5,354 bases of DNA from Patescibacteria group bacterium. Lineage in GTDB: Bacteria; Patescibacteriota; Minisyncoccia; Phycocordibacterales; XYD1-FULL-46-19. Where the stretch lies: contig JAUPUJ010000038.1 of assembly GCA_030917625.1 (NCBI GenBank), forward strand, positions 1-5,354, given 5' to 3'. The position numbers were made by a program, and so were the translations under genes. The notes beneath the pieces were generated by a model. The model saw only the letters and a program-made list of their open reading frames with translations, was not told the origin of the DNA and did not search any database. Every line of letters starts with the position of its first letter. Position 1 is the first letter of the stretch. Below are positions 1-5,354 of this stretch, piece after piece.

Positions 1-1599
1 ATAGACCAGCTTTCTGAGGCGGTAAAAATGACCCTTGGTCCGCGAGGTCGAGCCGTAGTAATAGAAAAAAGCTATGGTGCCCCACAGGTTACTCTTGATG
101 GTGTGACGGTAGCCAAAGAAATAGAATTGGAAGATAAGTTTGAAAATCTTGGCGCTAATCTGTTGAAGCAGGCGGCCGACAAAACCAATGACAATGTGGG
201 TGATGGTACTACGACCTCTATTATTTTAGCGCAAGCTCTGATTGAGGAAGGGGAAAAGGCGATTGCCGATCGTGGTTTCAATGTTATTCGTTTGGCTGAT
301 GAAATAAAAAAGGGTAGTGAAGAAATCATTTCTTCACTAGAAGATCAGGCCGAAGCCGTGAAAGATGCGGGCAAAATAAAAGAAGTCGCTACTTTGTCGG
401 CCAAGGATGCCGAGATTGGAGAGTTGATTGCCGGTGTTTTCAAAACTGTCGGTAAAGAAGGGGTAATCACTATTGAAGATTCCAATACCATTTCTAATTC
501 TTCAGAAGTGGTAGAAGGTCTGCAGTTTGATAAGGGCTATATTGCACCTTATATGGTCACCAATCCTGATAAAATGGAAGCTGAATATACTGATCCATTT
601 ATTCTTGTCACCGATAAAAAGATTGGCTCTATTAAAGAGATTTTGCCTTTGCTTGAGAAAATGGCTCAAGGGGGTAAAAAAGATTTGGTTATCATTGCTG
701 AAGATGTTGAGGGTGAGGCCCTTACCACTTTGGTGCTAAACAAAATCCGCGGTATTTTTAATAGTTTAGCTATTAAAGCCCCTGGGTTTGGCGATCGTCG
801 CAAAGAGATGTTGGAGGACATTGCTATTGTTACCGGAGCGACGCTGATTACCGAGTCTCTTGGTCTTAAGCTAGAGAGTGCAGAATTGTCACATCTTGGT
901 CGCGCCCGACGGGTTATTGCCTCTAAAGATGCAACCGTGATTGTTGGTGGTAAAGGCAAAAAAAATGAGATTGAAAATAGGGTCAATCAACTAAAGGCCC
1001 AGATTGAAAAAACTGAATCTAAATATGATAAAGAAAAGTTGGTTGAGCGTTTGGGTAAACTCTCGGGTGGGGTAGCGGTAATAAAAGTTGGGGCTCCAAC
1101 CGAATCTGCTCAAAAAGAATTGAAACAGAGGGTGGAGGACGCCGTGTCAGCCACGCGGGCGGCGATGGAGCAAGGCGTGGTGCCCGGAGGCGGTATTGCC
1201 TTGTTTAATGTTAGCTTAGCGATGGCGGAAAAGTCGACCACCGATGATGTAGTGCTCCATGCTTGGGAAATATTACGACGGGTAACTCAAGCACCGCTTT
1301 CGGCTATTATTGAAAATAGTGGTGAGACGGTAGTTTCTATTATTGGAGATCTAAAAGATAAAAAAGGGGAGATAAAAGATAAATCCAATAAAAACTGGCT
1401 TGGTTTTAACGCTAGTAAAAATGAAATTGAGGATTTAAAGAAAGCGGGGATTGTGGACCCACTAAAGGTGACCAAGACTGCTTTTACCAATGCGGTGTCG
1501 GTAGCAGCCAACTATCTGACAATTGGCGTGGCTATTACTGAAATACCAAAAAAAGAAGAACCGCATAACCATGGCGGGGAGATGGGGATGGGGTATTAA
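1..1599 (+). CDS. groEL: 60-kDa chaperonin GroEL (5' end outside window)
   Basis: This is the ATP-driven cytosolic chaperonin that folds proteins inside a double-ring cavity, normally with the GroES lid. The reading frame is open from base 1, and the first codons (IDQLSEAVKMTLGP) align with E. coli GroEL from about residue 20, so roughly 19 residues are missing. The ATG at base 28 is internal and not the start. Visible family hallmarks are the nucleotide-binding GDGTTT (its Asp at codon 68, equal to E. coli D87), the apical-domain stretches IIAEDVEGEAL and APGFGDRRK, the RVEDA motif carrying the catalytic Asp (codon 380, E. coli D398), GVVPGGG, and GIVDP (codon 486, E. coli D495). The 532 visible codons plus about 19 give the usual GroEL length. 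The equatorial domain has a Lys-rich insert near codons 450-465. The GGM-repeat tail is replaced by a short HNHGGEMGMGY end. No groES is visible downstream. Identification is essentially certain. Confidence 0.98.
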   Translation: MDQLSEAVKMTLGPRGRAVVIEKSYGAPQVTLDGVTVAKEIELEDKFENLGANLLKQAADKTNDNVGDGTTTSIILAQALIEEGEKAIADRGFNVIRLADEIKKGSEEIISSLEDQAEAVKDAGKIKEVATLSAKDAEIGELIAGVFKTVGKEGVITIEDSNTISNSSEVVEGLQFDKGYIAPYMVTNPDKMEAEYTDPFILVTDKKIGSIKEILPLLEKMAQGGKKDLVIIAEDVEGEALTTLVLNKIRGIFNSLAIKAPGFGDRRKEMLEDIAIVTGATLITESLGLKLESAELSHLGRARRVIASKDATVIVGGKGKKNEIENRVNQLKAQIEKTESKYDKEKLVERLGKLSGGVAVIKVGAPTESAQKELKQRVEDAVSATRAAMEQGVVPGGGIALFNVSLAMAEKSTTDDVVLHAWEILRRVTQAPLSAIIENSGETVVSIIGDLKDKKGEIKDKSNKNWLGFNASKNEIEDLKKAGIVDPLKVTKTAFTNAVSVAANYLTIGVAITEIPKKEEPHNHGGEMGMGY

Positions 1600-1621
1600 A
1601 GTAATTAGTAAATTTATAAAC

Positions 1622-1653
1622 AACAAAAATTGCCCCAAGGGGCAATTTTTGTT
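1622..1653 (+). terminator. Intrinsic terminator of groEL
   Basis: A perfect 15-bp inverted repeat (arms 1622-1636 and 1639-1653) lies 22 bases after the groEL stop. Its GC-rich tip is GCCCC/GGGGC and the 3' arm carries a run of five T. With a realistic four-base loop the outer C-G pair next to the loop opens. The mirrored A-run in the 5' arm means it could also work on the opposite strand, although no minus-strand gene ends here. Confidence 0.9.
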
Positions 1654-1691
1654 TATGGTGGATAACTAACTATTTTTAATATTTTATTTAA

Positions 1692-1719
1692 TATACTCTT
1701 GAATTAGATTATTTATAAG
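1692..1719 (+). promoter_or_regulatory. Candidate -10 region(s) for the 1735 gene
   Basis: The AT-rich leader between the groEL terminator and the ATG at 1735 contains TATACT (1692-1697) and TATAAG (1714-1719), each resembling a sigma70 -10 box. Neither has a convincing -35 box at 16-18 bp. TATACT would give a leader of about 31 nt, and TATAAG one of about 9 nt. A promoter is expected here because a strong terminator separates the gene from groEL, but which box is used cannot be decided by eye. Confidence 0.3.
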
Positions 1720-1734
1720 AAGACTTTATTTATT

Positions 1735-2520
1735 ATGAATGATTACATAAGTAAGCATCGGTTGTGTTTGTTGATTAATTTAATACTCGTTTTATGTTTT
1801 TTTGGTCTTGGTTTGTATTTATTTGGCTCCACGTCTGACAGAAAAATTGTTTTAACAGATATGGAATCGGGTGAATCGCGATATATGTTGTCTACCGCTA
1901 CGGCTGGGGCAGAAAAAACTTGTCCAACGGTTCAAATGCCTAAATATGGCTATGCGCGAAGAGTAAAAATACCCGTGTCTTTTAAGTCGGACTTTAAAAA
2001 TACTGATTTTACAAATATGACGGAAAGTGAGGTTGCTAGTTTGGTTGGCTCAAATATTGTGGAAGGTGAGGTTTATGTATTTGATGGCTACGATGACACA
2101 AATGGTATTGATAGTAAAGGCTGTCTAAAAAATAAAATAGTTAGAAAATGTAAGTATCAGTTGGCAAAACTAGCTTCAACCACTTCATCTAATCCAAAGA
2201 TATTTGCCGCAGATATTACTGAACAGGTCGGTAAACTTTTGAGGAATAATCTTGTTAAGTGTATAGTGGCAGCTTCCTCTGGTCCAGATAAGGCAGCTTG
2301 TGTTGAAGGAATAGGAGATATACTTTTTACCTTGGCAAATGAAAAAGATGTAAACTGCCAGACTAGGTTGGTTGGTCAAGGACCAAGAAAGACGGGCATG
2401 GTTTCTACGATATTTAATGTCGGTATGGAAACTGGTCAAGAAATATTACTTCAAGATTTTGAAGTATTAAAACCAGGGTTTAATATAAACGAATGGTTGG
2501 CTGATCAGATAGTAAATTAG
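1735..2520 (+). CDS. Unrecognised membrane-anchored, cysteine-bearing protein
   Basis: I do not recognise this 261-residue protein. The N-terminus is a short positively charged stretch (K7, H8, R9) followed by one hydrophobic segment at about residues 10-30, then a polar remainder. This predicts an N-in, C-out protein with most of its mass outside the membrane. No clear signal-peptidase site follows the segment, so an uncleaved anchor is more likely than full secretion. Outside the anchor there are six cysteines (63, 130, 139, 176, 189, 208), an even number compatible with three disulfides; that pairing is inference. Residues 110-130 are rich in Asp and Gly, 155-205 look helical, and the C-terminus is amphipathic (FNINEWLADQIVN). 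The ATG at 1735 is chosen because it directly precedes the charged-hydrophobic leader; no good Shine-Dalgarno is present. The gene stands alone between two terminators, ends in TAG, converges on the lnt-like gene, and is more AT-rich than groEL. It is probably a real gene because it has continuous membrane-protein architecture and its own punctuation. Confidence 0.8.
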   Translation: MNDYISKHRLCLLINLILVLCFFGLGLYLFGSTSDRKIVLTDMESGESRYMLSTATAGAEKTCPTVQMPKYGYARRVKIPVSFKSDFKNTDFTNMTESEVASLVGSNIVEGEVYVFDGYDDTNGIDSKGCLKNKIVRKCKYQLAKLASTTSSNPKIFAADITEQVGKLLRNNLVKCIVAASSGPDKAACVEGIGDILFTLANEKDVNCQTRLVGQGPRKTGMVSTIFNVGMETGQEILLQDFEVLKPGFNINEWLADQIVN

Positions 2521-2539
2521 TAAACATTTTTTAGGTTGT

Positions 2540-2572
2540 AATTAAAAGGGTCCAGTTTGGACCCTTTTAATT
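2540..2572. terminator. Shared bidirectional terminator of convergent genes
   Basis: A perfect 15-bp inverted repeat (arms 2540-2554 and 2558-2572) has a three-base GTT loop and a GGGTCCA/TGGACCC core. The core is flanked by AATTAAAA on one side and TTTTAATT on the other, so each strand reads as hairpin plus U-rich tract. It lies 19 bases after the plus-strand gene's stop and touches the last base of the minus-strand lnt-like stop codon (2572-2574). It can therefore end both converging transcripts. Confidence 0.88.
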
Positions 2573-4068
2573 TATGGTAATTGATATAGATAACCATTAA
2601 TAGTATCGGTGTTTTTATGTAAGATGTCTTTTCCTTTTGGATTTATTAAATAAGATGGTTCTGTATCATTGGTGTGTAGAATGTAACTATTTTTAATAAC
2701 AGCTTGAATTTTTGATGCTTTTTTAGTTTGTCTGTATAGAGAGCTCCCACTTGAGAACCAGTCGTATGAGGACATATTAATTATCAGCGAATTACTACCT
2801 GTCTGACGTAGTCGTTTGGTGGACATAATTTCGGAACACAGTACTATAAAAATTTCTTTATTATTTATTGTCATTGGATTAGTTATTCTTCCTGACACTA
2901 ATTCTCTCCTCTTGCGATACGTTTTTAGTAACTCGTTTTGCCCTCCAAGCTTAAGAATAAATGAAGTAAAATAAGGAATATATTCTCCATGAGGAGCTAG
3001 AACCATTTTTTCTGAGAATGATCCAATATAGGGTTTATGATTGAATATTTGGTAAGCGACACTCGCCTGTTTGTTGGACTTAGAAAAAATAAGATGATCA
3101 GAGTCAATAATCGATAAGCTTTTTTCAGTTGGTATTTTTCTAAAGAAAACTTGCCATTCTTTATCGCTAAAACTCCTTTCTCTAGCAAAAAGAGATGAAT
3201 CTTCGGGTAATACTATTATATCCAGATTGGGGTTATTGCTTATGGCTTTCTGGAGTAAGAGGGAGGGGGTAGTTTTTGTGGGGGTGGATACTGCTAATAT
3301 ATTAGTCTGACTTAAATAATTTTTTGGTATACGAAAATTCTGGTTGTAATAATACAAAATAATAAGTATAGACAATAAAACCACTAAAACTATTTTGATA
3401 CTAAATTCGTTTGGTTTTTCTCGTAGAAGACAGATATATAAGATATAGGTTATAAAAATAGCTAGGGAACTTAGGCCATAGACCCCGATTAAGAAGGCTG
3501 GGGTTGAGAGAATACTAACATCAGATAAAGCATAACCTAATGCTCCGTAAGATAGGTGGTCTCCGATTGAGGATTCTGATCCCAGCCAGACGATAGAAAA
3601 TAATACAGAGCGGGCAAATTCTATGACGAAAAAACTCGCTGTAATAAATATAGCTAGAAAAAAAGTGGATTTATGACGAAATTGATATACAGCCAAAGAC
3701 CATAGGCCCCACAAGATACCGGCAATAATTGCGGGTGTTAGCCAGCTATAGATAATCATAAGCCAAGCGATATTGTCATTATAGATGGCTATCGAATCTA
3801 AAGGCCAAGTATCTAGATGCCATCTTAGGATATAGATTAGGTAGATTGTCCCCGCCAGCCAGTAAGAAAAAAACAATGAAAGTTTTGAGCCCTTCCAATT
3901 TAGCACTAGGCTGATTATCGGGATAAAGAATAAGATGACCAAAGCACTTTCAGGTCCCTCTAAGTCATAGACTACAGCAGAACAAATAGTCGATAAAAAC
4001 AGCAATAATATTGGATTTTTAGACCCACCAGACTTAATTTTTTTAATTATAGTGTTAACTAAATTCAT
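2572..4068 (-). CDS. lnt: Apolipoprotein N-acyltransferase-like (Lnt family) membrane enzyme
   Basis: Lnt transfers a third acyl chain from a phospholipid to the N-terminal cysteine of lipoproteins, using a carbon-nitrogen hydrolase (nitrilase-like) domain on the outer face of the cytoplasmic membrane. Here about seven hydrophobic segments (roughly residues 19-34, 41-57, 62-80, 100-127, 135-160, 187-214, 223-240) precede an extracytoplasmic domain at about 255-498. The Glu-Lys-Cys triad is recognisable: E289 in VLPED, K354 in SEKMVLAPHGEYIP, and C411 in VLCSEI. The spacing is close to E. coli E267/K335/C387. Family context also matches: IEFARS and GVYGLS in the membrane part, the GEY Glu (E362), E413, and INMSSYDWFSSGS, which matches the family SNDAWFG region. 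Oddities are that the usual CYE is CSE and that the protein ends without the C-terminal transmembrane helix of E. coli Lnt. At 498 residues it is near normal length (E. coli 512). The start is the first Met before a basic leader (KKIKSGGSK); no Shine-Dalgarno is seen. Family assignment is firm; the exact substrate is inferred. Confidence 0.9.
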   Translation of the reverse strand: MNLVNTIIKKIKSGGSKNPILLLFLSTICSAVVYDLEGPESALVILFFIPIISLVLNWKGSKLSLFFSYWLAGTIYLIYILRWHLDTWPLDSIAIYNDNIAWLMIIYSWLTPAIIAGILWGLWSLAVYQFRHKSTFFLAIFITASFFVIEFARSVLFSIVWLGSESSIGDHLSYGALGYALSDVSILSTPAFLIGVYGLSSLAIFITYILYICLLREKPNEFSIKIVLVVLLSILIILYYYNQNFRIPKNYLSQTNILAVSTPTKTTPSLLLQKAISNNPNLDIIVLPEDSSLFARERSFSDKEWQVFFRKIPTEKSLSIIDSDHLIFSKSNKQASVAYQIFNHKPYIGSFSEKMVLAPHGEYIPYFTSFILKLGGQNELLKTYRKRRELVSGRITNPMTINNKEIFIVLCSEIMSTKRLRQTGSNSLIINMSSYDWFSSGSSLYRQTKKASKIQAVIKNSYILHTNDTEPSYLINPKGKDILHKNTDTINGYLYQLP

Positions 4069-4069
4069 C

Positions 4070-4097
4070 TTGATATTTATATTATAGATTGTATAAT
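4070..4097 (+). promoter_or_regulatory. Sigma70-type promoter of lemA
   Basis: TTGATA (4070-4075, five of six matches to TTGACA) is followed after 16 bp by a perfect TATAAT (4092-4097). The predicted start is near 4104, giving a leader of about 35 nt before the lemA ATG. This is the best promoter match in the window. It starts two bases beyond the lnt-like gene's start codon and overlaps that gene's own candidate promoter. Confidence 0.65.
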
Positions 4098-4109
4098 ATA
4101 TAAGATTAA
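4081..4109 (-). promoter_or_regulatory. Candidate promoter of the lnt-like gene
   Basis: The minus strand carries a perfect TATAAT at 4086-4081, ending 12 bases before the ATG. The only -35 candidate at 17-bp spacing is a poor TTAATC (4109-4104, three of six matches). If used, transcription would begin near 4074 and leave a leader of about 6 nt, too short for a Shine-Dalgarno. The -10 box sits inside the spacer of the lemA promoter on the other strand. Confidence 0.4.
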
Positions 4110-4138
4110 TTTTGTAGTTAAATAATTAAATTTTTACC

Positions 4139-4702
4139 ATGGATCTTCTTATTTATATTGTTATTGGTTTGGTGGTGGTTGTCGTTTTGTGGCTAGCGAT
4201 GGCTTATAATGGTTTTGTCACTTTGGTCAATCGCACCAAAGAAGCTTGGGCGGATATTGATGTTCAGCTAAAGCGGCGCTATGACCTTATTCCTAATTTG
4301 GTTAATACGGTAAAAGGTTATGCGGCTCATGAAGCGGGGACGCTGGAAAAGGTAACCGAGGCACGTACAGCTGCGATGAATGCTGGTTCGGTGAAAGAGC
4401 AAGAACAAGCAGAAAATATGCTTAGTGGGGCGCTCAAGTCGCTGTTTGCGGTGTCGGAAAGCTATCCCGATTTGAAAGCCAATACAAATTTTCTGGAATT
4501 ACAACGAGAATTAAGTGATACGGAAAACAAAATTCAAGCCGCTCGTCGTTTTTACAACGGCAATGTTCGTGACCTAAACACCAAGATTGAAAGTTTCCCG
4601 TCCAATATTATTGCTGGTATTTTTAGATTTGCTAAACGAGAGTTTTTTGAGCTAGAAGCTGGGGAAGAGGTAGCTCGCCAACCAGTGGAGGTGAAGTTTT
4701 AG
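4139..4702 (+). CDS. lemA: LemA family membrane protein
   Basis: LemA proteins are single-pass membrane proteins with a helical-bundle domain. Their biochemical role is not settled; they are found widely in bacteria, often beside M48 (HtpX-type) proteases. This one is 187 residues, the usual length. Residues 3-22 form the N-terminal hydrophobic anchor. The signature YNGFVTLVNRTKEAWADID (23-41) is followed by VQLKRRYDLIPNLVNTVKGYA (helix 1) and HEAGTLEKVTEAR. Then come YPDLKANTNFLELQREL (109-125), the DTENKIQAARRFYN helix (127-140), and FPSNIIAGIFRF with FFE near the end (153-171). All blocks typical of the family are present and intact. The ATG at 4139 directly precedes the anchor; the leader (TTTTTACC before ATG) has no Shine-Dalgarno. 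It is followed by a strong hairpin and then htpX on the same strand, and is divergent from the lnt-like gene. A link to HtpX function is inferred from neighbourhood only. Confidence 0.96.
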   Translation: MDLLIYIVIGLVVVVVLWLAMAYNGFVTLVNRTKEAWADIDVQLKRRYDLIPNLVNTVKGYAAHEAGTLEKVTEARTAAMNAGSVKEQEQAENMLSGALKSLFAVSESYPDLKANTNFLELQRELSDTENKIQAARRFYNGNVRDLNTKIESFPSNIIAGIFRFAKREFFELEAGEEVARQPVEVKF

Positions 4703-4713
4703 AAAAATACAAA

Positions 4714-4756
4714 CAGCAAAAACCACCCCCAGTAAGACTGGGGGTGGTTTTTGCTG
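4714..4756 (+). terminator. Strong hairpin terminator between lemA and htpX
   Basis: A perfect 20-bp inverted repeat (arms 4714-4733 and 4737-4756) with a three-base AAG loop begins 11 bases after the lemA stop. The core CCACCCCCAGT/ACTGGGGGTGG is followed by five T inside the 3' arm, with more T-rich sequence at 4760-4773. This is the form of an intrinsic terminator. It ends only 40 bases before the htpX start, so it either insulates htpX from lemA or lets only part of the transcription through. Confidence 0.9.
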
Positions 4757-4778
4757 GCCTTTTCTTTTTCCTTTAAAA

Positions 4779-4787
4779 TGGTTTAAT
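4779..4787 (+). promoter_or_regulatory. Candidate extended -10 promoter for htpX
   Basis: TGGTTTAAT (4779-4787) fits the extended -10 pattern TGn plus a five-of-six TATAAT match. The -35 position holds only T-rich sequence, which extended -10 promoters can tolerate. Transcription would start near 4794, giving an almost leaderless htpX mRNA. This is a weak call made because the preceding terminator calls for a promoter in this 40-base gap. Confidence 0.35.
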
Positions 4788-4796
4788 TTAGGGACG

Positions 4797-5354
4797 ATGG
4801 CGACTTTGTATACTGAACAATCTAAAAATGTTACCAAGACTTGGCTTTTAATGACTGGCTTTTTGGTGGTAGTGATCGGTCTTGGTTGGTACTTTGGTTT
4901 TACTTTAGACCTGCCATGGCTTTTACCTGTCGCTGTGGCTTTTAGTCTTATTATGAATGTGGCGAGCTACTGGTGGTCGGACAAAATTGTGTTAAAAATG
5001 GCTGGCGCTCGGCCGGCAACAAGAGAAGAATTTTTTGACCTATACACTGTAACTGAAAATCTCGCCATTACCGCCGGATTACCGATGCCGAAACTTTATG
5101 TCGTAGACGACCCATCACCAAATGCTTTTGCGACCGGTCGTGACAAGGAGCATGCAGTGGTGGCAGCGACCACGGGGCTACTAGCCATTCTGGAAAAAAA
5201 TGAACTAGAAGGTGTGGTGGCGCACGAGCTCGCCCATATTGGTAACCGCGATATGTTGCTTTCAACGGTCGTGGTGGTACTGGTCGGGTTTGTGGCGATC
5301 TTGTCAGACTTCTTTTTACGTTTTTCTTTTTCTGGAGGGGGAGACAGAGATAGT
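4797..5354 (+). CDS. htpX: HtpX-type membrane zinc metalloprotease (M48), 3' end outside window
   Basis: HtpX is an integral-membrane zinc endopeptidase of family M48 that degrades misfolded or damaged membrane proteins, with its active site facing the cytoplasm. The 186 visible codons are open to the right edge. The N-terminus (MATLYTEQSKNVTKTWLLM) resembles the family start, which supports the ATG at 4797. Two hydrophobic segments follow (about 16-34 and 40-58). Next come the conserved LPMPKLYVVDD (95-105), PNAFATGRD (108-116), a helix ending ELEGVVAHELAH, and the zinc-binding HExxH motif (H143, E144, H147) in HELAHIGNRD. A third hydrophobic segment starts near residue 155 and leads into SDFFLRF. 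The third zinc ligand, a downstream Glu, and the fourth membrane segment lie beyond the window. AGGG at 4790-4793 is only three bases from the ATG, so it is a weak ribosome-binding site at best. The gene lies downstream of lemA on the same strand but behind a strong terminator. Confidence 0.96.
   Translation, partial: MATLYTEQSKNVTKTWLLMTGFLVVVIGLGWYFGFTLDLPWLLPVAVAFSLIMNVASYWWSDKIVLKMAGARPATREEFFDLYTVTENLAITAGLPMPKLYVVDDPSPNAFATGRDKEHAVVAATTGLLAILEKNELEGVVAHELAHIGNRDMLLSTVVVVLVGFVAILSDFFLRFSFSGGGDRDS

Noticed and set aside
72..329. Minus-strand open frame of 85 codons inside groEL
   Set aside because: It lies wholly within a conserved chaperonin gene, has no promoter or ribosome-binding site, and its composition is that of a reverse-strand shadow. 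The same holds for 666-986 and 1287-1511 on the minus strand and 527-739 on the plus strand.
1718..1723. AGAAG-type purine run before 1735 as a Shine-Dalgarno
   Set aside because: It is a poor match to GGAGG and lies about 12 bases from the ATG, too far for a normal site.
1789..1800. Lipobox-like LVLC at residues 18-21 of the 1735 protein, tempting because an Lnt-like gene is adjacent
   Set aside because: The residue before the Cys is Leu, not Gly/Ala/Ser, and the hydrophobic segment continues about nine residues past the Cys. A lipoprotein signal should end at the Cys.
2083..2121. Asp/Asn-rich loop (DGYDDTNGIDSKG) resembling a calcium-binding EF-hand or dockerin loop
   Set aside because: The spacing of acidic residues does not match the DxDxDG pattern and there is only one copy.
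2185..2439. Minus-strand open frame of 84 codons inside the 1735 gene
   Set aside because: The plus-strand frame has a coherent anchor-ectodomain architecture and its own terminator; the reverse frame shows no recognisable domain or start signal.
4778..4786. Two-codon ATG-GTT-TAA mini-ORF just upstream of htpX, as a possible translational regulator
   Set aside because: It overlaps the candidate extended -10 box, would lie upstream of the predicted transcript start, and such short ORFs occur often by chance.
5068..5265. Minus-strand open frame of 65 codons opposite the htpX catalytic region
   Set aside because: The plus strand encodes the conserved HELAH motif and flanks; the reverse frame is a shadow. 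The frames at 4652-4837 and 2997-3188 on the minus strand are rejected for the same reason.
1..5354. UGA recoding to glycine (Gracilibacteria/Absconditabacteria type code)
   Set aside because: No in-frame TGA occurs in any of the five genes, and conserved glycines are encoded by GGN codons.

Overview
The window looks like a fragment of a streamlined bacterial genome, most likely a Candidate Phyla Radiation (Patescibacteria, Parcubacteria-like) lineage. The basis is inference from several signs: compact spacing, moderately low GC, a GroEL with a short H/G/M-rich tail and a Lys-rich insert, and a lemA-htpX neighbour pair whose proteins resemble CPR-type sequences. The five genes contain no in-frame TGA, and the four visible stops are TAA or TAG. 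The UGA=Gly code of Gracilibacteria/Absconditabacteria is therefore unlikely and the standard bacterial code fits. Taxonomy is only moderately certain because no rRNA or tRNA is present.

Layout: (1) 1-1599, +, the GroEL chaperonin, missing about 19 N-terminal residues off the left edge and closed by a strong hairpin terminator. (2) 1735-2520, +, an unrecognised 261-residue protein with one N-terminal membrane anchor and six cysteines outside it. (3) 2572-4068, -, a 498-residue apolipoprotein N-acyltransferase (Lnt)-like membrane enzyme, convergent with gene 2 on a shared bidirectional terminator. (4) 4139-4702, +, LemA, divergent from lnt, with a good sigma70-type promoter in a 70-bp intergenic region. 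(5) 4797-5354, +, the N-terminal 186 residues of an HtpX-type membrane zinc metalloprotease, running off the right edge and separated from lemA by a perfect 20-bp hairpin.

The genes share a loose theme of protein quality control and envelope biogenesis: cytosolic folding (GroEL), lipoprotein acylation (Lnt-like), and membrane proteolysis with its usual neighbour (HtpX, LemA). Each transcription unit is nevertheless separately punctuated, so the window does not look like one operon. The two central genes are clearly more AT-rich than the flanking ones. I find no CRISPR array, mobile element, RNA gene or obvious new defence system. The points most worth a second look are the Lnt-like protein with altered active-site neighbours and no C-terminal membrane helix, the unknown cysteine-bearing anchored protein, the terminator splitting lemA from htpX, and the Shine-Dalgarno-poor, probably very short mRNA leaders.
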